Part shown: one piece after another, positions 47,401 to 58,540 of the stretch
Layout: every line of letters begins with the position of its first letter
How positions within the stretch are numbered: position 1 is the stretch's first letter
Assembly (NCBI GenBank): GCA_015847255.1
Contig: JADLZK010012337.1
Coordinates: 1 to 64,000, forward strand
DNA from: Hyparrhenia diplandra
Taxonomy: Eukaryota; Streptophyta; Magnoliopsida; Poales; Poaceae
DNA length: 64,000 bases
Direction: 5' to 3'
Made by a program: the position numbers and the translations under genes
Notes under the pieces: model-generated
What the model saw: only the letters and a program-made list of their open reading frames with translations
What the model was told of the DNA's origin: nothing
Database searches by the model: none

Positions 47401-49000
47401 AATTTTTATTTGCTCAATAATGAAGAATTGCGGTAAAGAAATTCACATAATTACACAAATGGCATAAAAGGGAAATTATATTAATAATTTTGATCATCCA
47501 CATCCAATAATGTTTACAGTATGGAAATTAAAAGAAGCTTCATAGTTCAAGAATGTAATAGCAAGGTTCTTGGAATTGCATCCTAGACATGTAGAAACTA
47601 AGGACTCTTAGCACAGATCATGAAAAGTTCATTGCCGTTGCAGAATTCTTGGATCAATTCATCCTACCAAACAGTCCGAGCAAATCTTCTCAAGGTTCAC
47701 CTTCCTGCTCAATGGAAACAGCCCAAATAGCATATGCATTAGTAATTAAAATAAATAAATAAATATATATATGCTTCAACTTTTGGTTAACATACTACTT
47801 GTAACCCACACGTCATATGGCCCCAATCAAACACCATCGGTGATGTTCACAGAAAAGTACTATACATAGTTCAAGTGTAGAATTAATAATATCCAAATGC
47901 TTGCAGCTACGTATATATGCACACCATGATCGACTTAATAATTAGAAGCTCAAGTGCAGACTATAAGATATGTCATGGCAGCATTCCAGGCTTGAAGGTG
48001 TGTCGGTCTTTTAAAAATAACTCCAAACCTATACATGAATTTGCCAAAAAATTTATATCTCTATCCCTGCTAATACAAGACAGTAGACCCATATCCCAGC
48101 AGGTACATAGTAATTAATTAATTGACAAACAGTTATACATAAACTAGCTGATAAGTATATAACAAGTATATTTGATAATGAATAAACAGTGCGCTCATAT
48201 AGTCATATATCATACCAGAATATAATCGATAAATTTCTAACTATTAGTATGAAGAGAACCAAGGCTGGCAAAATAATTATGCCTAAAAATCAATCAGCTC
48301 TTTAGGACACAACTCAATTTCGTAAGAACTCATTGATCCTTTATAATCATAAAAGATATCTCGCTTATACCTTTCCGCCTTTCTTTCTCATATCTCGCTT
48401 TCTACCTGCAACATTCATCAGTGTCTGTGGTGAAATAAATTTCCCTCGCACATTATTGTCTTTGTCATTGAAGAGAGATTTGTTGGCAGTGCTACGAGTT
48501 CTGCGACCAGATTGAATTTTATTTTGTATTCCCAATACACTTTGTGATAAATTCTGCACAATCCAGGAGATTTGAATCAACAATCATCCTTAAGAAATAT
48601 ATATCTGCAGGTGATATTTTGGAAATATATTACCTCTTGCACATGTTCTCCTCCTTGGCTGGGAGTGGGAACAACAACAGGTCCATGGGAAGCTTTATTG
48701 TTTGTGGCCATTACAGTTTGCATCCCAGTCTGCATATTGAAAAAGAGATGCACACTTACCAGCTCTAGATTATATGTAGGTTTCCATTACATTGGAATTT
48801 CCATTTATCAGAAAAATATTACCTGTGCTAAATGTGCATCTTCACATTCACTACTCAGATCATCAGTGGCAGCCGCATTAGGACTGAATTGTGTAGGTTC
48901 AACGTTGGCTGTGGTTGGTGCAGCAGTCTTTGCATTGGAGTTATAGGGTGAAACATTAGCACTCAAATATTTTTTTTTAAACCCATGTTGTTACTAAGCA
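47400..49000. other. CACTA interior without recognised genes
   Basis: AT-rich DNA with short frames only. It may hold untranslated parts or introns of the minus-strand TNPA-like gene. No motif was identified. Confidence 0.4.
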
Positions 49001-49012
49001 ATTAAGTTGTAT

Positions 49013-51322
49013 TTACCTGTGCCGGTGTTTGATTGTGTTGTGCCAGTAGCGAAAAAACTCTTGCTTTAGTTCTTCTCTAATCTTGTTACTTGTATTCTCT
49101 AGTTGTTGTTCTAGCTGCTGAATTTTTTCCTTGTCCCTCTCCCTCTCAGCAGCTTGAATGGCAAGCTGTTCTTTTAACTTCTCCACATCAGCTTGTGTCT
49201 CATTATTCTTTTGTTGGGCTGCTGCTGCTAATGCGGCTGCACGTGCTTGCTCATCAATTCTTTCATTCATCAGTTGGCTTCGAAAGTCGGAAACTTCGCC
49301 ATGTATCCATGTCCGGGACCTTTCTTGCTCCTGCATCCCGTGGTCTCCTTGTAGGTTTCGCGAAGAATGTGGCTTTCTTCATTTTTTGAAAGCACACAAG
49401 CCTCAGCTTCAATTCTCTCAATGATTTTGGCACATGTTTTATCCTAAATTTAATAAGGACATAATTAGTGCTTTTAACTTTAGTAGTTCATAAATGTAAG
49501 AACATATATAGTTTTGATTGAACAAAGTAGTACTTACATATACTTCCTTAGCATCATCTGAAGACCATCGGCCTCTCTTTGAGCGTGTACTCCTCAAAGT
49601 GCCAAATCATCTGGCTCTTCACCAGTCTCTAGGTCCCTCTAAGGTGAGAAATCAAAATTGAACAAAATCAGATTGTTTAAGCAAATAATAAAAGAAGAGG
49701 TTTAGGTTCCATATCATTACCTGCTCAAAACTAACTTGTCCAAATGATTTTGACCCGTAACATGTAGTGTCTTTCGATGCTTTGAATTTTTTAGAGTTTT
49801 GCTGCTGGTTCTCTGATAGAAACAGGGTTGTTAGTTGCCTTGACCAAAGATGCAAACAATACACTCATATATGTCAGAGGTTTGAAACCTGGAATTTATC
49901 ACTTCAAAAATACAACACCAAGTAGTGCCACTCAACAATGTCCAATTCTTCTGGCTTATGTCTCATTCGTTGATGATAATTGTTGTATAACTTGTACGTA
50001 GAACTCAATTGAGCTCGCCACCCTTTGTACCGCTCCTTTGCAATCTTCCATATCCTAGCCTTCTCTTCATCATTGTTCTCAATATTCCACCTAACCTGTA
50101 CAAATGAGATGACCATGAAACTTGAAGACTTTTGAAGTTAAAAAAATTACTTTATGATATGAGGCAACAAAACTGGTACATACCATTATATCACGTGCTA
50201 TTTTGTCTTTAACAATCTGCTTCACATCTCCCCACTTTATAACTCCAATTAGTGGAGTCCTTTTTTCTTGTAAACAAAACTATTTCATCAATAAACGTGC
50301 GATAGTTGAATCCTACAGGACCTCCGTGTGTGGATGAGAAATCTACATTGAGTCGGACACTTGCTTGTTTACATCTCTTAGCTGTTGCGGTAAAACCTTT
50401 CAAGATTCCACGTCCAAGCTTTCTCTTGTTGACAACCCTTCTAAACACAATTGATGTCATAAAATTAAACATATGTAAACATTAAAAATCAGAAGATTCA
50501 TAAGATAATATATTATGAACACCATAAACCATTACACACCTTTTTGAGAGGGCTTTGGCCTCCTAGCATGAGATGGTATTACGCTGCTATCACTAATTTC
50601 CTCTTGTTCGTCAGTTTGAACATCTAGATATGCATCTGCGCATAGAAATACGTGCAAGCAAACAGTTACAATAGAGTTGGAAAAAATGGATGATATATAT
50701 ATGCTTCATTATTTCCATTGTGAAAGACAATAAGATTACGAATATCTTTGAGAAGCCCTTCTCGCCTCAACCATTCGCTATATGTTGTAATCGTATTTTC
50801 CCGTTGTCATCCTTGAATTCTACGAGATGCACACATAGATATTATATATATAGAACAACAACAAAATATACTCATATGTTTTTATAGTACATATATAGTA
50901 CCTGGGTTGTCTACATCTTGTGGTAGCTTCTTAAGCCACACCTTGTACGCATTAAGATCATCATCCTGGATTTCTTCTTCACTAACTTCCTCACTAACTT
51001 CCTCATGTCCACGTTGCTTAATGGGTGTAATTGGACATTGCAATTGGTCTGGTGCTTGACAGTTTGTAATTACTATTCTGATTTCCCTCTCGGCCTTACA
51101 GTTTTCAACCATTCTTAATGCATCCTCTTCATAATCTATAAGCTGTAGTGATGCTACAGTAGCTCCACATCGCTGCTTATAGTACAAGAAGTCCCTCGAA
51201 GAATAACCCATCTTTGTTTTGTAATTCAAGAAGTTCCCAAGTTTAATTTTCTCCAGGAAACATCCAATGTTGTACGAGTGTTGTCCCTCGGTCCCCCAAC
51301 GAAATGAAAAATTAATGTCCAC
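49013..51322 (-). pseudogene. TNPA-like CACTA gene (Transposase_24 family), fragmented
   Basis: Minus-strand exons. At 51322-50882 an N-terminal part ends DLNAYKVWLKKLPQDVDNPG. At 50472-50209, GRGILKGFTATAKRCKQ and GGPVGFNYRTFIDEIVLFTR mark the start of the plant Transposase_24 (Ptta/En/Spm) domain. At 50116-49904, KARIWKIAKERYKGWRAQLS and EELDIVEWHYLV continue it. At 49864-49652, TTCYGSKSFGQVSFEQ matches a conserved phrase. At 49336-49013 a long coiled coil (ADVEKLKEQLAIQAAERERD) ends the protein. In En/Spm this protein binds the subterminal repeats. I could not settle the exon joins. The 50209-50472 piece seems to have a frameshift, so I call it a probable pseudogene. Confidence 0.75.
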
Positions 51323-51739
51323 TTCTCTCCCGTTTTGTTTTTTGTGTAGGCCTAGAAAATTACGTGAATTGAAATATATTATCTTCCATGATTGGTCAAT
51401 ATAGTGTAAACAAAAACACTACTGGGAATTCTAAACATGCTTCTATATTTGAAATAACACCAAAGTTAGATTTAGCATGGTGATACAAAGTCAACTATTT
51501 TTCAAATCCATCACATGCTTTGCTAAACTGTTGAACTCCTCAAACGTACATGTGGTGCCACTAGCAGAATATTCAGTAAATGATTATATAAAGAGATAAT
51601 AAATTTGTTCAATGCAGGATTTTTGTGCAGTACCATGACACATGCTGGACTAATCGAGTCCACACACACACATTTGTTGTAAACGAAAGGGTTAACACAC
51701 ACAATCAGTCCAGACACACAAACTATCTATATTTATTAC

Positions 51740-53250
51740 TCAAATATGAGTGCTTCGATTGGGGTGACTCTTTCTCGGCTTGAGATGATTTTCCCACCTG
51801 CATTTTTTGATATCATGGTACATTTACCAGTTCACCTAGCTGAAGAGGCTCGACTTGGTGGACCTGTATGCTATAGATGGATGTATCCGGTTGAAAGATA
51901 TCTACGTACCCTAAAAAGGTTATGTGATGAACAAAGCACACCCTGAAGGCTCAATAGCAGAGGGATACATCATGGAAGAGTGCACGACATTTTGTTCTCG
52001 TTCTTTTTCTTTGAAGATATGCCGACTCGACCGAAAAGCGTCATGAAAGGGCTGCAGTGTCTGAACCACCATTTGGTCTAAGCATTTTTGGTAGGCTCGA
52101 CTATAGTAGGAAAGGCTTTAGTATGGTTGACTTGAAGGACACTGAGATGCGGACCATGAGGCACTACATGCTGACAAATTGTGATGAGTGTGCTTCATTG
52201 GCTGAGTGAGTTAAATTTAACATTTCAGCATGTTATTTTTTTATTTACGATATATTACTAATTCTTTGCATTTTGTTTGTTCTGCACACTGCAGTGAACA
52301 TAAGAAATTACTCAAGAAATATAATCCATGTAATGTTGAGAGAAGACACAAGGAGCAGTTTGTTCGTTGGTTCGAGGACAAAGTGAGTTGGCATTAAAAT
52401 ACTTTGTTCGCTCTTATGATCCACCTGTGATGAAAGCAGTTTCAAAAATATTTATTTTTCGTCTTGTAATATTTTGTCTAATCTAAGTGCAGACAAAAAG
52501 ACTATGAACAAAGGGAAAGCAAGTGAGGAGATGTACGACCTTTCTCGGGGGACCAGATCCTTGTGCTCGTGTATTCAATAGATGTGTCATCAACGATTTT
52601 CTATTTTCGCACTGTGGCGGCAGAGAAGAACTTGAACACACAAAACAGTGGTGTCCTTGTCAAGGGCGATGAAAGTACAGATAATATGGACTGGTATGGC
52701 GTTATTAAAAAAATTATCTCTCTAGAATTCCCCTGGTGGAAAGGAAGTGATGATGTTTGAGTGTGATTGGTATGATGTTCCTGCTCCAACAAAGAACAAA
52801 GGTAGAGGGTACAACAAAGATCAATATGGAATTATAGATATTGATACTGCACGTTTCAGATATTCAAATGATCCCTATGTTCCGGTGACACAAGCAGAGC
52901 AAGTGTTTTTATGTCAAGGACGCTAAAGAAATCCAATTGGTCTAGTGTTGTTCGAATGAAACCAAGAAACCTTTTCTCCATGCCAGAATCGTCAAGTACT
53001 AAAGAGGGGTAACTTTTGATGTTGACTCGTTGGTTGTTGGGGTGGAGCATATGATCATTACACGAGCAGGGGAGTTGATGAATTGGCGACGATCGGACAT
53101 GGAAGGGGTAACCGTTGAGTCTTCTGTTATTGAAAAGCAAGTGCTGAATCTGTACGAGAACCAAATGATGAAGACTTCAGTGATGAGGACACAGATGAAG
53201 TTGACGGCGTATATTGATGATGGAGTTGTCGCGCCTGCCGTTTCCTAGAC
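51740..53250 (+). pseudogene. TNP2 (TNPD) transposase, C-terminal part only
   Basis: The 51746-51946 frame encodes LEMIFPPAFFDIMVHLPVHL and RWMYPVERYLRTLKRL, the DUF4218 region of plant TNP2 proteins. NKAHPEGSIAEGYIMEECTT follows in another frame, then FGRLDYSRKGF and KKYNPCNVERRHKEQFVRWF. A later exon-like stretch (52590-52980) has FECDWYDVPAPTKNKG and DPYVPVTQAEQVF, with VVRMKPRNLFSMPE, the DUF4216 region. The catalytic N-terminal half is absent upstream of 51740. It lies divergently from the TNPA-like gene. Confidence 0.85.
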
Positions 53251-54009
53251 AACGAAGCTGATGATGATTTTTTTGTTTAAGCCTTAATATTGCACCTTCA
53301 GACAAGTTTCTCTATTTCACAAACTTATAATAATCTTTCTATGTTTATGGTCATGCTCAGAATTTTTACAAGGAACATATTTTACATGTACATACATCAG
53401 AAACCTTTATGTGCATGTACGAATGTAAGAATCAAGTCTATTGCAGTTCGGCAACAACTAGCAAAGTCTAAAGCTTGAATCGTGATTCTATTTGTTTCTC
53501 ATTTCTTGCTTTTATATTGCTAGTTTCTTGTACTGTGTGTTTGCAGTGAGCAGTCCCTTCGTTCAGGTTCTTCTTTTGTTGTTCACGCTCAGGTTTGGGG
53601 CCTCCAATGACTGGTGCTAGCCATTGTTTCCCACTAGTGTTATTTTTGTGTTAGGGAAAATGATCTATACTATCTTGCTTTTCCTTCCTGTTGTTTGACT
53701 AGCAAGAAAATCATCTCCGTGCAGCTCAGAGTGAAGTAATGCTAGTTTATTCTCTATTCCGGTTGTGTAGTAAACAACTTTGTGATAAGGAATATAAAAA
53801 CACCGTATGATCATCAGCATCGGCGTAATCTTAACACAAGAGGTCCAATCCTGAACACTTTTTATTTCGTGTGGAAGAAATACTCCCTCCATACCAGAGT
53901 TAATTGTCATTTAGGATAGGATTGTGCTTACCAAGGAGCGATTAATTAGGGGTGTTTTCCCATTTGGACCATATTAAATATGGTGTTGAGTGCAATCCTT
54001 ACAAGGAAT

Positions 54010-54090
54010 AGCCATAGCTCGGCCGGCTAGCGGAGCAAGTTGTGAGTGGTGTTTGCTCGGTTCGATTCCCGGTGGCCTCAATTTTTTGCA
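54010..54090 (+). repeat. tRNA-related sequence, possible SINE head
   Basis: It has an A-box-like TAGCTCGGCCGG (54015-54026), a perfect B box GGTTCGATTCC (54059-54069) and a T run at 54082-54087. The D stem GCTC/GAGC pairs, but the anticodon stem and most of the acceptor stem do not, so a functional tRNA is unlikely. A tRNA-derived SINE or tRNA pseudogene inside the CACTA is the best reading. Confidence 0.45.
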
Positions 54091-54489
54091 CGGGCTGTTT
54101 GCATAATTGGCATCAGCTTGGCCACCGTCTTCACTTGGACGTGTGAGCGCACCATTTTTTTAGTTTGTTTTTGACAGGTGATTCTATTTTTAGTGATGGA
54201 GCAATGTTCCAGTTTCACCATGCATATTTTTGCACGCGTCCCAATCTTCAAACGTTCTTATTTTTTTCTTTTTGGGTTTTTAATATACATATCAATGTAT
54301 ATATTTATTATTTTTATCTCTCCACATCCCTTTTGTACGTATCTTCTTCACATCACATCTTTGCAAAAAAAAATCTTCCTCACATCATAAATCAATGTTT
54401 ATTTAAATAAATCAATAAATTATTCATGATGCCTTTGTGACATAGAAAATAAATTTGTGACATAGTAAATACCGTCACTAGATGAAATT

Positions 54490-54873
54490 AGATTAGTTGT
54501 ATGACTGGATGTAATAAAATTACATTTTGCATCGGAGTTTACCGCTATCAATCCGATGCAATAGTATTTCCTAATTGCACCAATATTAGAAAACCGTGCA
54601 ATACCGACTACGTATTGCATCAGAAAAAAATGTTATCGCAACAAAAATTGTCTGATGCAATAATGTCTACCTATTGCATCTTGGGTATGAAATCGGTGCA
54701 ATAGGCTATACCTATTGCATCGGCGCAAATTACTACGCATCAAATTCATTCCCGATGCAATAATGCACACCTATTGCATCAAACTTTCAAAATTGATGCA
54801 ATAGGACCCATCTATCGCATCAAATTTGCATTTGATGCAATGAGAATGCGATAGGGTCGAAAAATTAGTAGTG
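54490..54873. repeat. CACTA right subterminal repeats
   Basis: ATTGCATC/GATGCAAT motifs recur at short intervals (for example CTATTGCATCAAACTTTC and ATTTGATGCAATGAGAAT) up to the terminus. They mirror the array at the left end. Confidence 0.85.
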
Positions 54874-54901
54874 TCTTTTACTCTAAAATTGAGGGGGCAT
54901 A

Positions 54902-56838
54902 TGTTAACACCAAAATTTGGTAGAGCACGGATGACAGATGGGCTGGCACACGATGGTTCGGTAAGGAGTCATTCGGCTAGCGGTATGGTGTCAATGATCT
55001 TTGTGGCATTCGGGAAGCCGTTATTCGGCTAAAGGAGTCCGAGTCCGAGAAGGAGCTGAGCAAGAGATGGTTCGCAAGCGTGGAGCGTCAAGGAGAATAT
55101 TCGAGGACAAGGGCCCACATCACGCATTATAATTCCACGACTCAGAAGACTTGGAGGACAATGTATCTTAGCTAGATATTTAGTTACATTTATTCGTAAT
55201 TAGTTAGGACTCAATAAGCCCGGGGGTATAAATATAAGATCCCCGGCAAGAAGCGTAAAACGATCTACCAAATCAAATACAACCAACCCGGCTCCGTGCC
55301 TTGGCTCCGGCCACCCTTCGAGTCCGATCGTGTCGCCGATCTACTGCGAGAGGATTCATCGAACCGTCGACCTCCGTGAAGTACCGGCAACCTTGTACCA
55401 TGTCTAGTATCGTCGGCGGCGGATTTAGATTATGTTGCAAGTAGTCTTGTTACTATGCTTAGTATCGTGCGGCGGATTTAGGCTATGGAGCAAGAGGGTT
55501 CTTTGTTAGATCATGAGTCGTGCGGCAGGCTAAGGTCTAGCTTGGGGCTAGTTATCGGCTTCATCGGATTTGGCAATTCGGTGAATTCATTAAGTTATTG
55601 AGTGGTGCATGCTTTTCACTTATTTATTACTTTTATTATTGCACACACTTTTGCCCAATCTAGATTGGTGTAGTTGGGCTTTATCTTTTGTTAGATCTAT
55701 ATGTCATCTATACTTTCAAAGTCTATCATTAGCTTGTCATTAGATCTATACGTTGCGTCATAGCCGAGCCTAGATCGATCTAGGTTGTCACGTGTTGCGG
55801 GTTCTTACGCGTTTAGTCATGAGTCGTGTGGCAGGCTAAGGTTTTACGTGTAAGTTTTTTCTTCATGGACCTCGGATTCGGCAAGCTTGCCGAATGCGCT
55901 ATGTGTTTACTTGTATCTTGCATGTGCAAGTTTACCTATCGTTAGAGTCTAGTCGGCAAGCCGTATCATGCGGTGGATTAGCTTGTTGCGGTGTATCATG
56001 CGGTGGATAGCTGTTAGGACGAAGAGGGTTCGAAGCGGTTAAATCGGCAAGTCGTATCATGCGGTGGATTAGCTTGTTGCGGTGTATCATCGCGGTGGAT
56101 TCTTTGTTAGGATTGATCGGGATGAATCTACGGCTTTGCTTTAGATTAGGTTTGCATATGTACTTTACTTGTCTATGCATACGGCGCTTCAACGAGTAAT
56201 GAGTATTTATAAATCTATTTAGATGTATGCGTGCTTTTAGCTTATCATGGTTGGATTGTATCATGCGGTGGATTGATCTAGTTGTGGTAAGTGGTTTTAT
56301 ATCTCGTAGCAAGTGGTATCATGCGGTGGATTAGCTTGCAAGGGTTTAAGCTTGACGGGTTTAGGAAAGCTAGGCGTGCGGCGAACTAGTTGGATGAAAC
56401 TTATGCATGTGTCATTTAGATTAGGTTTATATTTATGAGTTACCTTTTTTGTTCCATGTTGTCAATTGATTCGATCCATGCAATAGAACTTTATGATGTC
56501 ATATCATGATGATCGACTTTACTTGTTCAAACATGTCTTTTATGATCATTCGGCAATCAAGTATCATATTACATCTTTATACATGCTTACCGAATGCTTT
56601 CATTATCCGTCGACAGATAGCTCTCATAGCTATGTGTCCTTACATCTCGCCTTAGAGCCATACATGCGGAACTGTCTTGGTCTCACCAGGCATATTCTAG
56701 ATCTCACGTTTACTTCCTTGTCAATTAACAGGTCAAATTGATCGGCACGCCTCAAGACGCTCGAGGCGTAGAGTAGTAAAGCCGGCTATTCGGCTTGTCG
56801 GTGTGTGTGACTCAAGGAGTAGGATTTTTGTGCCTACA
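54902..56838 (+). repeat. 3' LTR of the Tat-lineage element
   Basis: Partner of 21063-22995. It follows a purine tract (TTGAGGGGGCATA, 54889-54901), starts TGTTAACACC and ends GTGCCTACA. Differences from the 5' LTR are small and scattered, which indicates a recent insertion. Confidence 0.93.
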
Positions 56839-58031
56839 ACGAGCTCCCCACGCATGTAGCTGCGCGTGTCATCATGCGAAGGGGCGGCGGCTATCAACGG
56901 CAAGCATGGTTATCGAAGTCCAACATAAACTTAATAGTTCACAAGTTCACGTTTCTAGAACACGGACATGTCAAAAACATGGGCCATGATGCCAAGAATC
57001 AAGAATATGGCCGTCAGCTTGCATGCCAAGATCGCCGGACCATGCCGCCACGCCGGTGGCCATGGACACGCACGCCGGATGATCTGGCCGACGCCGCGCC
57101 ACGCAGACGACCATGTAGCCGATGGCGGCCACGATGGACCCGGGTTTGCTCTACGCCGAGGCCTTTCTTGAGGAGTTTCGCGTCCGCCCGCCGCACGCCG
57201 GATCTCCTAGTTGCCCATCCCGAGCCGCGCCAGGCGGCGCATGTTGAGAGGAACATATCGTTTGGCCACTCGAAGCATGTAGTGCGGATGCGGGAGCCCC
57301 ATCATTGCACCGCCGCCCGTCAAGCGATCCGGCCTGGATGCTCAGGCCGCCGTCGGGCGGGACCAGCCGCACGTAGCCGAGGAAGAAGTGGTCGTTCCGG
57401 GAGGCCGTTCTTGACGCATTAACGGTGCCCGGCGTGGTTTAACTCGCCGCCCACGAACAAGGTGACCTGGTACGTCATGATGGTCGTCTTCATGGCGCTC
57501 GCTTCGCCTTGGTCTTCTTCCCGTTCCTCGGCGCCTCAAGCTTAGCCTTCCCTGCTTTCGCCTTGGTCTCTCGGCCCGCGGGTCGCGGACGAGGATCGCG
57601 TCGCACGCGTGGTCCTCAAGGAGGAGCTGGTGGTCGCCCTCATGCTCGATGACCCACACTTTGGCGGCTGCGCCTCGGCGACCCACGCTCTGCGGCGGTG
57701 CAGCGCCGCGCTTCGCCGTCCGCGAGACGGCGCCGTGCGTTGGCGCTGCCCCGTCGATGCGTGCATCCCCGGCGCACGCGTTTCCCACCCCGTGCGAGCC
57801 ACAGATATCCATGGAGGCAGCGGCGGCTCATCCATCCTCCCCGAGACGGCTCCCTCCCCTCATTGTAACGAGGCATGAGAGCTCGGCGCGCGGACCGCGG
57901 CGCGTAGGGATGCGACGGCCTGCCCGCAAGCACCGTGCCGTGCCGCCCGGCGAGCCGCCCCTAGCTAGAGGTAGGCGATGACAAGTGGGGACCACCTGTC
58001 GATGAGAGTAGCACATGTTAGGCCCACCCGT
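56839..58031 (-). pseudogene. MULE interior, right GC-rich part with captured-gene-like ORFs
   Basis: GC-rich DNA between the 3' LTR of the Tat element and the right TIR. On the minus strand a frame at 57812-57342 contains AAKVWVIEHEGDHQLLLEDH. A neighbouring frame, after an indel, is Lys/Ala-rich (TKAKAGKAKLEAP). Further on, MTYQVTLFVGGELNHAG and FFLGYVRLVPPDGGLSIQAG are encoded in different frames. The phrases look protein-like and the base composition contrasts with the surrounding elements, as in Pack-MULEs that captured host exons. I do not recognise the source gene. Frame changes make a functional product unlikely. Confidence 0.45.
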
Positions 58032-58248
58032 CGGTTCGATTCAAGACACACACGGAATCCATCTCTTGCGCCACCGTGGCAAAACCACCTCCACGTTATG
58101 CGCCACATAAGCAAAACAACCCATCAAAACCGGCCGGGGTGGATTGCACGGTTTACCAAAGTTTAATGTGTTCGTTGAGCGTTTTTAAAGGTTGTGGCAA
58201 GGACTAGTCACAGGCCCATAGTTTGGGGGGTTAAGTAGACTTTTTCCA
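58032..58248 (-). repeat. MULE right terminal inverted repeat
   Basis: Inverted copy of 20168-20385, ending ...AAGTAGACTTTTTCC, followed by the target duplication ATTAATAAAT at 58249-58258. Confidence 0.9.
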
Positions 58249-58258
58249 TTAATAAATA

Positions 58259-58540
58259 CATTATAATGTATGCCCTTTTATACAGCAAGTGAATTACATC
58301 TTTGGGCATTCTAAAAGACTAGCAAAACGCTGTTAGGTTAGAGACCACTAAGTAAATGCATTTTTTTTTATATGTTGTGAGCACTGGAGCGGAGAAAATC
58401 CATATACACGACATGGACAAAATATATTTTACAGTAACCTACAGCATGGTGAAATGTAGTAGTATCGACTAACTGCGCTGGAGAACATCATAAAGAAGGT
58501 ACTAGCTGGTTAAATTTACAGTGGGGTGGCTGATGTGTAC
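58259..58540 (-). other. NLR2 intron, 5' part
   Basis: Intron sequence between the donor GTACAC at 58540 and the MULE. The other half of the intron lies at 19864-20157. Nothing else was recognised. Confidence 0.7.

Larger units (their letters stand above)
46836..54873. mobile_element. CACTA (En/Spm) transposon, deletion derivative
   Basis: Starts CACTACTAATTTTT and ends AAAAATTAGTAGTG, with the 3-bp duplication TCT on each side (46833-46835 and 54874-54876), all diagnostic of CACTA. Subterminal arrays of ATTGCATC/GATGCAAT repeats lie at both ends. It carries a TNPA-like gene on the minus strand and the C-terminal portion of a TNP2 transposase on the plus strand. The TNP2 catalytic N-terminus is missing, so the element is non-autonomous. 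It sits just before the purine tract of the Tat element. Confidence 0.94.
21063..56838 (+). mobile_element. Tat-lineage Ty3/gypsy LTR retrotransposon, twice interrupted
   Basis: LTRs at 21063-22995 and 54902-56838 (about 1.93 kb each, TGTTAACACC...CCTACA), a primer site near 23003-23022 and a purine tract at 54889-54901. The order gag, protease, reverse transcriptase, RNase H, second RNase H, integrase is that of Ty3/gypsy, and the second (archaeal-type) RNase H marks the Tat lineage. Insertions split it: a minus-strand LTR element at 24120-40179 in gag, and a CACTA at 46836-54873 in the 3' untranslated part. Without them it is about 11.7 kb. Frameshifts and stops are scattered through gag-pol. 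The outer flanks (GGCAG on the left, ACGAG on the right) do not form a matching 5-bp duplication. Confidence 0.92.
20168..58248. mobile_element. Mutator-like element (MULE) carrying nested transposons
   Basis: Long terminal inverted repeats (left 20168 to about 20385, right about 58032-58248) begin GGAAAAAGTCTACTTAACCC. They share ACCTTTAAAAACGCTCAACG and CATTAAACTTTGGTAAACC in inverted orientation. The element is flanked by the duplicated ATTAATAAAT. Its own sequence is only about 2.3 kb: 20168-21062 and 56839-58248. The interior is GC-rich and has no recognisable MURA transposase, so it is non-autonomous and probably a Pack-MULE. The remaining 35.8 kb is later insertions. It lies inside the NLR2 intron. 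Confidence 0.9.

Noticed and set aside
53882..53980. A second Stowaway MITE, suggested by CTCCCTCCATACCAGAG
   Set aside because: No matching inverted end and no TA duplication were found; at most an old remnant.
54010..54082. A functional tRNA gene
   Set aside because: The A and B boxes are good, but the anticodon stem cannot pair and the acceptor stem pairs only in part.
57342..57812. A functional 156-codon gene in the MULE
   Set aside because: The frame is protein-like only in its middle part; its start is in a GC-rich multi-frame region and its end is in a shifted frame.
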